Shown piece by piece: positions 40,079 to 56,823 of a DNA stretch of 64,000 nt. The notes under the pieces are model-generated. The model did not search any database. It worked only from the letters and a program-made list of their open reading frames with translations, and was not told where the DNA came from. Each line of letters starts with the position of its first letter. The stretch's first letter is position 1. The stretch covers positions 1 to 64,000 of the forward strand of contig CAJHNH020001158.1 in assembly GCA_905116865.2 (NCBI GenBank), given 5' to 3'. Both the position numbers and the translations under genes were made by a program. Source of the stretch: Candidula unifasciata. Its lineage: Eukaryota; Mollusca; Gastropoda; Stylommatophora; Geomitridae.

Positions 40079-40544
40079 GTTTTTGTTCTGCTGTGATATC
40101 TGCAGCATTAGGCCTCAGGGGGCTTGGAATGATGTAGAAGAAGTGTTTTGTAATCGCATGATTTTCAGACAATATCAGTTGGAGTTCATGTGAAAAGGCT
40201 TGTTTCGCTGGTACTGATGTCAAGTATCAAAATTTGCCAGGCATTTGTATGTTATCATTTCAGCTTTCATCGTATCTTTCACATGCCTCGTTTCATTTCT
40301 GACTGATGTGTCTTTAAAAACAGTGATTGCTGTTTCAGGGTTCTGGTTGGGATTACTACCTTTGAAGGTTTTTTTTTTTCTTTTCAGGATGCTATCCTAT
40401 GCTTTTACTTGTCATGTGTGGTTTACAGCAAATTCTAGCACATGTTTCTTTATTATGATCATTTGCATAATTGAAGATTGTATACCTTAACTGTTGGTTT
40501 GTTATGGATAGAATGTTTAGAATAATAAATCTACGTTCGTGGCC

Positions 40545-40858
40545 ATACCCATGTGGGCCCCAATGAGTGGGGGAAGAGAGGGTGGGAGAAATGGACACCC
40601 CCCCCCCCCCCCCCCCCAGCTTTCTTTCAAAAAGTGTGTCCTGAAAGGCGACTAACTAGGGATTTGTCCTCTAAAAGTCGGATCATATCCGCCTGAGAGG
40701 CGAGCAACCAGCAGGCTGCATACAAATAAGCCGGATCTGTAAAACACTGTGTGAGCTCAGAACTCAAGTTCTGGAACAAGGTTGAAGTCTAGAAGTGGAC
40801 CAACGACCAGAACTTTCTGCCAGAGTTTACAGCCGGTCAACACTAAGAAAAAGTCTGA
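40545..40858 (+). repeat. SINE-1 copy with C20 run
   Basis: CATGTGGGCCCCAATGAGTG, a C run at about 40598-40617, CTGAAAGGCGACTAACTAGG, CCTGAGAGGCGAGCAACCAG, CCAGAACTTTCTGCCAGAGT and AACACTAAGAAAAAG. Confidence 0.83.
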
Positions 40859-41269
40859 TAGCCAAAAGTTTGGTGGCCATTTTGGATGGAATAAAGAATA
40901 GACTGACTGCCTGTCTAACAAGCTTATCATAAATGGCAAATAATTCAGGGTTTGCTGAATAGAATGCGTTAGGTCAAAAAGATGCCGATATCGTAGCCCA
41001 CCTGTACACCACAACATAACATACTGTTTTAAAGGTGAATTAGGATAAAATTGATTATTTAGGAACTCCTTTGACATTGTTTTTTCTTTCAATCCAACTG
41101 TTACTCTGAAACCAACATAAATACATTGTAAATATTAATAATACACTGTTACTAATTTCATAGGTATATTTATAGAGGGCTGCTGTCGTTTGACATGTAG
41201 TTCCCCCAATAATTAGTCTCAGTGATGTCTGTCATGCTTGTTACACTTTTCTAGTGATTATTGTGTTGA

Positions 41270-41275
41270 AATAAA
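41270..41275 (+). terminator. Possible distal poly(A) signal of WBP11
   Basis: AATAAA followed after about 20 bases by TTGTGTTTGTTTGAGG, a typical downstream GT-rich element. If used, the 3'UTR is about 1.8 kb and includes a SINE-1 copy. Confidence 0.4.
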
Positions 41276-41329
41276 TGATTTATGAAGTAACTTGCATTGT
41301 GTTTGTTTGAGGTGTAGAGTTGAAAGAAA

Positions 41330-41880
41330 GCATATCTTAATGTGGTAATACTGTGCCTTGATATGATAAGACTGTATTTTAATGTGGTATGACTGTCTTA
41401 ATGTCGTAAGGCTATGTCCTAGTGTGGTAAGACTTGTGTGTCTTCAAGTGGTAAGGCTCTCTCAGTGTGATTAGACTGTGTGTCCAAATGAGATACTTCT
41501 GTGTGGTTTAATGTCATAAGTCTGTGTGTCTTAATGTGGTAAGATTATGTCTTAATGTGTTAAGACTGTCAAATCTGGTCAGACTGTGTGTGTCTTAATG
41601 TCGTAAGGCTATGTCCTAGTGTCGTAAGACTTGTGTGTCTTCATGTGGTAAGGCTATCTCAGTGTGATTAGACTGTGTGTCCAAATGAGATACTTCTGTG
41701 TGGTTTAATGTCATAAGTCTGTGTGTCTTAATGTGGTAAGACTGTGTGTCCTTATGTGATAGGCTTGTGTGTCTTAATGTGGTAACACTATGTCTTAATG
41801 TGTTCAGACTTTGTCAAATCTGGTCAGACTGTGTATGTCTTAATGTGGTAAGACTATGTCTTAATGTATTAAGACTAAGA
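41330..41880. repeat. ~23-bp array with ~197-bp higher-order repeat
   Basis: Short unit CTGTGTGTCTTAATGTGGTA varies heavily, but a block of about 145 bases (from TAATGTCGTAAGGCTATGTC) at about 41400-41546 recurs almost unchanged at about 41597-41743. Confidence 0.88.
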
Positions 41881-42089
41881 TTAAAATATTCACCGCAAAT
41901 ATTCAACCTTTATTAAAACCATACAGCAATACATGTACAATTTCAGCAATTCAAATTTTTTTTAAACGTATATAACTATATGCATACAAACAATTCACAC
42001 CAATATTTAACGTGATGTTAAAGAAAATAATAAATATTGCTATTTTAGTTGCATTAATTGCTACAGGGTGAGCAGGGGAACATTAACAT

Positions 42090-42565
42090 TTTCAGATCTG
42101 GCTTATTTATATGCAGACTGGGGGTCCCCTCCTCTTAGGCAGATGCAATCTGACCTTAAAGGAAACATCCCTAATTAGTCAACTTTCTTCTTATTCTTCG
42201 CGTTCACCAGCTGTACACTTTGGCGGAAAGTTCTGGTTGCTTGTTCACTACTGAACTGCAGTCCTGCTCCAGAACCTGAGTGTTGCGTGTGCATCAGTTT
42301 TACAGATCTCATTCTCTTGAATACAGTCTGTTTGTTCCTTGCCTCTCTCCGGCAGATGCACTCCAACTTCAAAGGAAGCTCCCCAATTATTTGACTCTTA
42401 CGACATGCTTTTGGGGAGGCAGTGGGTATATTCTGGTTTTCCCCACAATGGGGCCCCGGAACCCACACGGGGGATTAGTCAACTTTTACCACCTGCTTGT
42501 CAGGGAGCCAATGGGTCTATTCTTGTTTTCCCCCAAAATGGGGCACACTGAACCGCCACTGAGAA
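42090..42565 (-). repeat. Older SINE-1 copy split by a younger SINE-1
   Basis: Left piece 42090-42185 ends CCCTAATTAGTCAACTT. The right piece resumes at 42474 with ATTAGTCAACTTTTACCACC and runs to AAAATGGGGCACACTGAACC. The younger copy lies between. Confidence 0.88.
42186..42473 (-). repeat. Young SINE-1 copy inserted in another, 12-bp TSD
   Basis: 288 bp from TCTTCTTATTCTTCGCG to GGAACCCACACGGGGG, flanked by ATTAGTCAACTT at 42174-42185 and 42474-42485. Defines both ends of SINE-1 precisely. Confidence 0.93.
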
Positions 42566-42639
42566 ATAAGTCTTGATTTAGCAATATTTATTTATGGTGT
42601 CTTTCGGATGAACATCAGCATCTGTTGTTTAGAGGCTGT

Positions 42640-42835
42640 GTGTGCGGTTTGTAAACCAGTTGTGGGCAATTTGGCAGAAGATCGCTTTGCATTGATTTCA
42701 ACAATGGTATCAAGATCTGACCTTTCAGATAGCAATGGCAGACTACGGAATGTAAAATTATCTAGTAAAACCACAAACAGCCAACACAGACATGCTAGGA
42801 TTGTTTGCAATCTCCTTAAAATGACGCACAACTAT
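42640..42835 (+). repeat. SINE-2 fragment
   Basis: ACAATGGTATCAAGATCTGA, CAGATAGCAATGGCAGACTA, TCTAGTAAAACCACAAACAG, GCAATCTCCTTAAAATGACG. The tRNA-like head is eroded. Confidence 0.65.
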
Positions 42836-42950
42836 TCTTTTAGCTGAATTATCTGATAGGATTTTACCATTTTATACAATATACATTGTGTGGTTTTTTT
42901 TTTTTTTTTCTTTACAAATTATTGTGACAACAAATATTCCAGGATTCATT

Positions 42951-43400
42951 CATTCATTCAGTAGCATGTCCCTCGCGGAACCTCGCTGCCATAACAACCC
43001 TCCGGAAAACCTTCCTATCCCGAGCAAGATGTCCTGCGTCTGATACACCCATCTGGAGATCATCTGCCACATCCTGCACCCATCTTCTCCTTGGCCTTCC
43101 TCTTCCTCTCTTCCCAGGCATATACCCCTCCATTATTGTTCTCTCTAGACTTCCATGACGTTTCAAGTGACCAAAATATTTCAATTTTCTTTGTTTTATT
43201 GTCTTTACTAGCCAACCCCTTTTTAATATTCAGCTCTTGAAGTATGGATGCATTTGTTCTTTTCTTTACCCAAGATATTCTTAGAACCTGTCTGTAACAG
43301 TCCAGGATTTCATTCTGAAAAATAACACCCCAGTGATTCGGTGAGTCACTTTTAAAGCAAGAATCAAACATGAGCAAATGCCAGAAACCCTTGTTCATCC
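42951..43400 (-). pseudogene. LINE-gamma RT C-terminal remnant, (GAAT)n tail
   Basis: Minus-strand reading: RQVLRISWVKKRTNASILQE and LNIKKGLAS, then after one shift LKYFGHLKRHGSLERTIMEG, KRGRGRPRRRWVQDVADD and DRKVFRRVVMAARFREGHAT E stop. This is the common C-terminal end of a non-LTR ORF2. On the minus strand it is followed by GAATGAATGAATCC, a 4-bp-repeat tail. Confidence 0.82.
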
Positions 43401-43607
43401 TTACAACACTGTTTATTAAGGCACCCGGCAGTAATAATGTAACCTATAGTGCAGTGTGGGTGGGTCTTATTGTTCCTTCAAGATACCATGTGAGAATATG
43501 CATAATGTGCTAAGATTTACAGTCAGAATTCTATAAACGTCCTATAAAACTCAGCTGTTCTCTGTCTATATATATATATATATATGTGTGTGTTAAATCC
43601 TGCATAT

Positions 43608-43898
43608 CTTCTTCTTCTTCTTCTTCGCCTTCACCAGCTGTACACTCTGGCGTAAAGTTCTGGTTGTTCGTCCACTTCTGGACTGCAGTCCTGCTCCAGA
43701 ACCTGAGTGTTGCGTGTGCATCAGTTTTACAGATCTGATTCAATTGAATGTAGACTGCTGGTTCCTTGCCTCTCCGGCAGATGCACTCCGACTTCAAAGG
43801 AAGCTCCCCAGTTAGTCGACTCTTACGACATGCTTTTGGGGAGGCAGTGGGTCTATTCTTGTTTTCCCCACAACAGGGCCCCGGAACCCACACGGGGG
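43608..43898 (-). repeat. SINE-1 copy, full length, 11-bp TSD
   Basis: CTTCTTCTTCTTCTTCTTCG through CACACGGGGG, flanked by ATCCTGCATAT at 43597-43607 and 43899-43909. A TA/TG microsatellite lies just upstream. Confidence 0.93.
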
Positions 43899-43934
43899 AT
43901 CCTGCATATGAAAGGATGGCAATCAAATCAGTTG

Positions 43935-44515
43935 ATTTTGACTATCTGACTTTTACTAAATGTAATCTGCTGACTTTAAATCTGACTTTTACTAAATGTA
44001 ATCTGCTGACTTTAATTCTGACTTTTACTAAATGTAATCTGCTGACTTTACCTTTGTCTGACTTTTACTAAATGTAATCTGCTGGCTTTAATTCTGACTT
44101 TTACTAAATGTAATCTGCTGATTTAACTTTGTCTGACTTTTAGTAAATGCAATCTGCTGACTTTAATTATGACTTTTTACTAAGTGTAATCTGCTGACTA
44201 ACCCAGACTTTTTACAAGTCTGCTGACTTTTACTAAATGTAATCTGCTGATTTTTACTAAATGTAAGCTGCTGACTTTAACTGTGACATTTTACTAAATG
44301 TAATCTGCTGACTTTTTTTACTAAATGTAATCTGCAGTCTTTAGCTGACTTTTTACTAAATGTAATCTGCTGACTTTAGCTGACTTTTTACTAAATGTAA
44401 TCTGCTGACTTTAACTGACTGTTTACTAAATGTAATCTGCAGTCTTTAACTGACTTTTTGCTACATGTAATCTGCTGAATTTTCCTGTTTCTGACTTTTA
44501 CTAAATGTAATCAAG
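43935..44515. repeat. ~36-bp minisatellite, about 16 irregular copies
   Basis: Unit TGACTTTTACTAAATGTAAT plus CTGCTGACTTTAA. Unit length varies through T-run slippage and small deletions. Confidence 0.92.
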
Positions 44516-44935
44516 TAAACAGGCAGGAAAAATGTGGACAGACATTACTACCAATGTCACATGTCAAGAACTTAGGGGGAGATTGCATTTCATCTTCTTC
44601 TTGCCCTCTTCTTTTTTAGATTGTATTTCATTTTCTTCTTGTCCTCTTCTGTTTCCTTGCCTTCAACTACTCATTCACCATTAAGGGGCTGTTGCACTGC
44701 ATGTTGTATTGATATTTAGCTGCAATATCAGTACCTTTTGATCCAATACATCCAGTTAACATTTAATTAGTCACTTTTTATGGCATGACGGTTAATGGCT
44801 ACATGGGGAGGAAAGATTCAAATTTCAAGGTATTGAAAAGCCACCAATGTTTTTAAAAATATTTGCTTACTTCAACCATAAAATGAAAACATACAAAATA
44901 ACTTTGAAAAAAAAAACAAAAAAAAAAATTTAATA
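44516..44935. other. Intergenic, no gene
   Basis: A TTCTTCTTG(T/C)CCTCTTCT motif occurs twice (about 44593 and 44635), then A-rich sequence. Nothing else. Confidence 0.4.
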
Positions 44936-44940
44936 AAACA

Positions 44941-45262
44941 GGTTACAAAGCAATCCTCTCAATACATATTAGAAAGTTACAATGCAATCCTCTCAATACA
45001 TATTAGAAAGTTACAATGCAATCCTCTCAATACATATTAGAAGGTTACAATGCAATCCTCTCAATACATATTAGAAAGTTACAATGCAATCCTCTCAATA
45101 CATATTAAAAAGTTACAATGCAATCCTCTCAATACATATTAAAAAGTTACAATGCAATCCTCTCAATACATATTAAAAAGTTACAATGCAATCCTCTCAA
45201 TACATATTAAAAAGTTACAATGCAATCCTCTCAATACATATTAGAAAGTTACAAGGCATTCC
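44941..45262. repeat. 34-bp minisatellite, about 9.5 copies
   Basis: GTTACAATGCAATCCTCTCA plus ATACATATTAGAAA, almost uniform. TTAGAAA and TTAAAAA variants are grouped, four central units having A, which shows local copying. Confidence 0.95.
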
Positions 45263-45577
45263 TCAAAAATTATTATGGATATAAAGTTGCACACACTGAA
45301 TTCACTAAGAACTAAAATAGCAGACTATAGTCAAACTCATTTGCATGTTTCTGATAATAAAGTAAAAACTAATACAAAATTACATGGCATGCACCACAAA
45401 TTCAAAACCATTATGTAAAATATAAATACAGGTAAAGTACTCTTCTCCTGCCGGTGATGTATCAGGCAGGTGGAGCTAGGCCCATATCTTTATCAATTAT
45501 TCTGCCACTCGGTGGGAGGGCTCAGCCTCACACTGGCCACAAGGATATGTCCTGTTGTGCCATTTATCTTTTTTTTT

Positions 45578-45844
45578 TCGGGTTGACTGGCTGTAAACTC
45601 CGGCAGAAAGTTCTGGGTATTCATCCACTTTAGTCTTGTTCCAGAATGTGAGTGTTTCGTATTCATCTGTTTTATACACATCGACTTATCTGTATGCAGA
45701 TTGATGGTTCCTTGCCTCTCAGGCAGATGCACTCCGACTTCAAAAGAAGCTCCAAAATAGTCAACTCTTATGACATGCTTGTTGGGGAGGCAATGGGTCT
45801 ATTCTTGTTGTCCCCATAATGGGGCCCTGAAATTCACACGGGGA
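45578..45844 (-). repeat. SINE-1 copy
   Basis: GGCTGTAAACTCCGGCAGAA, AGTCTTGTTCCAGAATGTGA, GGCAGATGCACTCCGACTTC, GTCAACTCTTATGACATGCT, AATTCACACGGGGAG. Confidence 0.86.
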
Positions 45845-45849
45845 GTGCC

Positions 45850-46940
45850 GTTTGTAATCACATAGGGATGACAGTCTTTTTCCTCTGTTCTTTTCTATCC
45901 TTTGCAATCGGTTCAATATCATGGAAGGAATCCAGTCCAGCATTCTTAGCATCTTTTGTGAAATATTCGTCACGTTTTCTCTAGGACTCCCTTATTATCT
46001 CAATCCATTTGTGTTCCATTTCAGTGCCTGTTTGTACTATTATCTGTGCACTTCTCAGGGTATTCTGTTTACTTAATTAAACATTATGATTTTCATAAAA
46101 TTGACAAATAAAGACTAATGCTATTATGGAGAAATGGAATAAATTACATACAACTCATTATTGAAAATTAATGAATGAATCACTCAGTTCAACAATCAGT
46201 TTTAATTAATATATAAGGCAATTTCATTATACAGAATAATTCAAGTATTTCTGTTTAGAAAAATACACTCAGGCATTTCATATGAATGTTTACATTAAAA
46301 CACAGAGGAAATTGATATACAAATCTATATGAATACTGACAGAAAACTAATACAAAGTTCTATATGAACTCTTTATGTTACATAACATCACAGAAGTGCT
46401 GGGCTGGTTTCGTATATGACTAGATCAATGTACACAAATATACAGAATTTATTATAATTAAAGAATGTTTAAGTTGGGACATGTCCCTGGACGGAATGAT
46501 CTTCTTTGTGGAAGATATAAGTTAATACTAACATCAAATATGGAGGAGTGTAGGTATAATGCTGAATTTATTATTACATTAAATAACATTTATTGCTGAA
46601 ATTCGCACTCAAAAATGTGATAGCATAATGGACGGAAAGTTTTAGTTAAATAACTGCCACGGAAAAAAAAATTGAAAAGATAATACTCTTTAAGTATGTA
46701 AACATTTTTCTATAAAAAATAAAAATATATGACAAAATGACATCATCAATTTGTGTGGACTGTGGTAACCTTTTTATAGTGCTCAAATATAATTGTGCTA
46801 TGTGGTTAAATGGGGTTTGCGGGATATTAAGCTGTTTGATTCTCATCCTTGATATGGTAATCCTACAAACTACAATCTTGCAGGGGGAAACTTAAATAAT
46901 AATAAGTAGATTTGCAGCTATGTCTCGCCATCGTTTTAGA
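45850..46940. other. Intergenic, no gene
   Basis: AT-rich sequence with no recognised repeats or coding regions. Could hold the FOXJ1 or WBP11 transcript ends, but I see no evidence. Confidence 0.35.
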
Positions 46941-46943
46941 GGT

Positions 46944-47012
46944 GTCCGTGGCGAAGTGGTCAAGCCAGTCAGCAGCACGCTCTGAAGGTCATGGGTTTGA
47001 TTCTCAGAGGTG
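46944..47012 (+). repeat. tRNA-like SINE head
   Basis: GTCCGTGGCGAAGTGGTCAA (box A) and GTCATGGGTTTGATTCTCAG (box B) lie in tRNA-like spacing. The acceptor arm is not closed, so a functional tRNA is unlikely. Confidence 0.45.
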
Positions 47013-47329
47013 TCATTCAGTTAAGAAGTTAGTTAGGGATCATTGTTTTAGTGTCTCTTCTATAGGACAATGTCTGCATAGCCATTATTTTCTGCATCTC
47101 CAGGATTGGGGCAGTTTTCATGGATCCTGCGATGAGTCTAAGCGCTTGATTTGGCACTCTATCTAACGATTGTAGATGGGAATTAGCAGCTGTTAACCAA
47201 GCTGTTGCACCAAACTCTAAGTGGGGTCTTGAAGCCTTTTGCTCGCTTGAGAATCAGCTGTACGCACATGTCGTAATTGTAACCAACTCACAGAGCAGGT
47301 TGAGAAAGGTGGAGACCAGTATGCTCCGT

Positions 47330-47510
47330 GAAGAGTGGCAAGCATTGCTTCAGGTCCGAGGTAGTTAGCATCCTTTGGATATTTTCCCCAGGAAATGCCG
47401 GTGTGTTAGGAAATGAACAGGCAGATAAACTGTCTGGTTCTGACCAAGTTGGTGGTGAACGGATGCGTGACAAGCTAGATGTTGTAAGAGCCCTTGGGGG
47501 GGGGGGGGAG
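47330..47510 (+). pseudogene. Non-LTR RNase H fragment
   Basis: Reads WIFSPGNAGVLGNEQADKLS then GSDQVGGERMRDKLDVVRAL, the same RNase H motif as near 23040. About 55 residues survive, with no catalytic N-terminal part. Confidence 0.55.
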
Positions 47511-47515
47511 TAAAC

Positions 47516-47990
47516 AGTGCTGAAGCACAGATGGAGTGCTGAAGCACAGATGAAGTGCTGAAGCATAGATGAAGTGCTGAAGCATAGATGAAGTGCTGAA
47601 GCATAGATGAAGTGCTGAAGCATAGATGAAGTGCCGAAGCATAGATGAAGTGCTGAAGCATAGATGAAGTGCTGAAGCACAGATGAAGTGCTGAAGCACA
47701 GATGGAGTGCTGAAGCACAGATGAAGTGCTGAAACACAGATGGAGTGCTGAAGCACAGATGAAGTGCTGAAGCATAGATGAAGTGCTGAAGCACAGATGG
47801 AGTGCTGAAGCACAGATGAAGTGCTGAAGCATAGATGAAGTGCTGAAGCATAGATGAAGTGCTGAAGCACAGATGAAGTGCTGAAGCACAGATGGAGTGC
47901 TGAAGCATAGATGGAGTGCTGAAGCACAGATGAAGTGCTGAAGCACAGATGAAGTGCGGAAGCACAGATGAAGTGCTGAAGCACAGATGG
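47516..47990. repeat. 19-bp minisatellite, about 25 copies
   Basis: GAAGCACAGATGAAGTGCT with three common variants (CATAG, GGAGT and combinations). Because 19 is not a multiple of 3 and the unit has no stop on the reverse strand, all three minus frames stay open and give 190-236-residue repetitive ORFs. Confidence 0.97.
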
Positions 47991-47999
47991 ATCATCATG

Positions 48000-48915
48000 G
48001 TCTGAAAAGAATGGTGCTGCGAGGAGTGACCAGGGGATCTGGTCGATGATTAGCACTCAAGGGAAAGGTAAGACGGATATACAATCAGACTGCTATTGGT
48101 ACCACTTGGATTGGAACTCTGCGCCCAATGCTGAAGATGGGGGTGGGAACTAAAGGGAATGGCCCAAGTACAGTGATGATAATTATTAATTAAACATTAG
48201 GCAAACGGCGAATAATTTCTGTAGACACATTCAACTGATTCGGGTGACGTTGAACTGAAGCTAGAGGTTGGTCGTCGGAACGCCACATATATTAGCCCAC
48301 ATAGGCACACGGTCGATTAATCCAGGGATCTGGCCTACGGTTGTAAATGAGAAAGGTAATTTCAACAATCCTCAGATAAACGCGGCACTAATTAGCAGGG
48401 TATGGCCGAAAATATATAATAATCAAGGTTATTCGAAACGAAATCTCGGCTGATCAATACATACACGTACACTGAGTGAGTCGAAGCTTTGAACCAATGA
48501 GCGTATCGATGTGAACAAAGCCAGAATAATCCGGCGATTTCTGAAAAGCTGTGGCCTCCTTAGAATTCAAAGTTGTCCTCATTAGTCGCGGGTGCAGTGA
48601 CGAAAGTAATGGTGTGTTTAAGAGTAACTTTCCTTTAAAAAATGTCAGTTGCCTCCGTATCTCATCATCATCGTATGGCAGGTCTTTTGCAGAACGTCGT
48701 CCTGAAAGAAATTATGTCGCTCGCCAGCTCTCCCAATTTGTGCACCCTTGTATTTAAAAAAAATCACTTATATCCTGTGCCCACCTTCGTGGTGGTAAAC
48801 TCGTGCCCCTCCTCTATAGTACCATGCCTTCTATTTTTATTATTCAATCTGCCTTGTGGCTTGATATTGCCAAAATGTTTCAGCTTCTGGCACAACTGCT
48901 GCTTGCTAGCCAAAC
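48000..48915. other. Intergenic, no gene
   Basis: Unique-looking sequence. No repeat family, RNA gene or coding similarity recognised. Confidence 0.35.
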
Positions 48916-48919
48916 TGCT

Positions 48920-49145
48920 CACATTGTAAGAGAAAACAAGAATAAACCCTCTGCCTTTCCAACAAGCATGTCGTATGAGTCAACTAACTGGGAACTTCCT
49001 TCCAAGTCGACGTGTATTTGCCCGAGTGGCAGGGGACAAACAACAGCACACAAATAAGCCACTGGAGCGGATGTACGCGCAAAACTCGGCCCAGCCACAG
49101 AGCCAAAGTCCCAGTGGTCTTACAGTCGGTGAAGAGAGAACAAGA
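48920..49145 (+). repeat. SINE-1 copy, diverged
   Basis: GAGAAAACAAGAATAAACCC, CAAGCATGTCGTATGAGTCA, ACTTCCTTCCAAGTCGACGT, GATGTACGCGCAAAACTCGG. Confidence 0.65.
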
Positions 49146-49357
49146 CTAGCCAGTCTTGTTTGATGTGCTTACAAGTTTCTCAGGATAATCATGTAGTTCT
49201 TTAGATATCTACTTCTAGTTTTAAACACACACACGCATCACATTTTGTCTTAAGGGCGTCGGCATTTAAGTGCTCAGCGCCCCCCCCCTCCCCCGAGCCA
49301 CATGTTGAAGTTAATTGGTCCTAACTCTCTGAGGGATTCCCCTGGTGGATTTTGTTG

Positions 49358-49540
49358 CCTTCTTTTGAGAGAATAAAAAAAGACAAGGCCACTGATCCAG
49401 GAACAAGTATGTCGTAAAAGGCCAATAATTAGCTGAATCATATGTGTTGAGCCACAAGAAATAGACATCGCAGCTGAGCTGCAAAGCACAACACAACCTA
49501 ACAACCTCATTATAATTTCGAACAAAGAAGAGGAACCGAT
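49358..49540 (+). repeat. SINE-6 copy
   Basis: AAGTATGTCGTAAAAGGCCA, AATCATATGTGTTGAGCC, TAGACATCGCAGCTGAGCTG, AAGCACAACACAACC, ending CAAAGAAGAGG. It ends about 125 bases past the FOXJ1 stop codon. Confidence 0.65.
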
Positions 49541-49665
49541 GGGTAATGGTGCAACAGTGACGGAACGTTAGTCTAAACTAACCAAATACTAATTCTGTGG
49601 TATCTATCCCTAACTGCAACTATACCACAAAAAAAAATAATAATTACAAATGATTAATACTTATT

Positions 49666-55333
<5,668 letters not shown>

Positions 55334-55470
55334 TTTGTTGCTGGAAATTGGCGGAAAGAGTCAACAAGCGAACAAAGCTGTATCTTCAGTTGAGAAGCTG
55401 GGACCACTAACAATGTCGTCTGCAACTGTCAGAGCTGACGTCTTGTGCTGCATCCTTCATTTGTTAGATA
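55334..55470 (-). promoter_or_regulatory. FOXJ1 probable promoter / 5'UTR
   Basis: Repeat-free sequence immediately upstream of the ATG, with a CCAAT word on the minus strand (CCGCCAATTT) and a GACGTCAG word. No TATA box. I could not find a convincing RFX X-box, the site type expected for ciliary genes. Confidence 0.35.
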
Positions 55471-56270
55471 GTGTGGACCTGTGATGTACAGAAAACAAAA
55501 ACAAAAACAGGAAATATCGTTTATTTTTAACGGAAATGGTTGTTTAATTGTATTGTTACGTCCAAGCTATTTACTGTCAATATATCTTTCTTGGAGAGCA
55601 TACCTCGTTCTGCCAGCCCATACAAGGCATATACATGCAAGACATGTGAGGGAGACACAGAGAGAGAGAGAAAGAGAGAGAGAGAGAGGGGGGGGGGCGG
55701 AAATGCCGAAGCAGACCAAGAAGACTGTGGAAAGATAACGTCACAGAAACTCTACAACAGTATCAGATGTCTATGCTCAAGGTGATCAGAGAGCTATACA
55801 CATGTATGTCCATTAACACCCGAAGTGGTGACAGAAAAACACAATCTCTAATACAGCTTGGACTTTTAGACTTTAATTGTGTTCCGTGTCATGTAGTGTG
55901 TTTTTTGTTTCTCTCATTTAGGCAATATTGTTTGTGCTTGCAGAAAATCTATTTGTTCAAAGGCCCCCACCCCCCCCCCCCCTCTTTGAGTGTGGGTGTG
56001 TGTGTGTGTGTGTGTGTGTGCGTGTGCGTGCGTGTCTTGGTAATACTTGCACAGTTTAGTGTCTTTATTGTACGTCTTTAGGATGCGGACTTTGCATTTT
56101 TATGCTCGAATAAATGCACTTCTTACTTGAATAAATATAGATTTCTTTTGTAATATGACAAAAAGACATCCCCTGAAAATTAGCAATAATGCGTATTTTA
56201 TTTCTACTTTTATGAGAAAATAAATTAGGGTTACGTTTTCTTGGTAGTATTTATAACATGGCAGTCTATG
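55471..56270. other. Upstream of FOXJ1, low complexity
   Basis: A GA microsatellite (about 55658-55688) followed by a G run, a C run near 55972, and a GT run (about 55996-56030). No gene recognised. Confidence 0.4.
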
Positions 56271-56519
56271 TCAGGAATCGAACGGTGTCTGCATGATCCA
56301 AGGCCAACGCGATAACCTCCACGCTAGTATTTGCAAACATTTCATGTCTTTACTTTGGTGCTGATTTTCTGTGGGGAATGAACGATCGATTTGGGCACGA
56401 AGACAGGCAATCAATAATTCGCTATTGATTTGCCCAATAAAACGCCCCCCCCCCCCTTCTTTAGCTATATTTGTGTCCTCATTAAAAGAAATGTGAAAAA
56501 ATCTGCTGTGAGGCATTGG

Positions 56520-56749
56520 GTTGGTTGCGTATCCTTTACAGGACGTTGCAGAGCCAACCCCAACAGCCCCTTGCTGTTGTGTGGTTTTTCTAGGCAAATT
56601 TACATCTAGTAGTTTGCCATTGTTTTCTAAACGGTCGGCTTTCTTGATACCACTGTCGAAACAAACACAAGGCGCATTGCCCGCAGCTGGAATCGAACCC
56701 GGCATCCCGGCATTACGGAGCGTTCTCATCGACTTAGCCACAGGCTGTG
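56520..56749 (-). repeat. SINE-2 copy, full length (tRNA-derived)
   Basis: TTGCGTATCCTTTACAGGAC, GTTGCAGAGCCAACCCCAAC, CTAGTAGTTTGCCATTG, CGCAGCTGGAATCGAACCCG (box B complement) and ATCGACTTAGCCACAGGC (box A complement). Confidence 0.9.
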
Positions 56750-56823
56750 AGGCATTAGCCGTTACAATTACTATACTGGTGTGCCACGGGGATAGTTTTT
56801 TCCCCCAGTGATCTTGCCACCCA

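Larger units (their letters stand above)
39515..40205 (+). repeat. Four diverged ~117-bp direct repeats at the WBP11 3' end
   Basis: Units begin near 39515, 39630, 39748 and 40085. Each carries TGATATCTGCAG or a variant, CCTCA...CTTGGAATG, TCAGACAATATCA and GAGTTCATGTGAAAAGG. The first starts about 20 bases after the WBP11 stop codon, so the array forms the proximal 3'UTR. A REP-7 insertion separates units 3 and 4. Confidence 0.8.

Noticed and set aside
46944..47012. Functional tRNA gene
   Set aside because: Boxes A and B are present but the acceptor stem does not close; SINE heads explain it.
47288..47998. Long minus-strand repetitive ORFs (190-236 residues)
   Set aside because: Produced by the stop-free 19-bp array; all three frames are open and no start, splice or family support exists.
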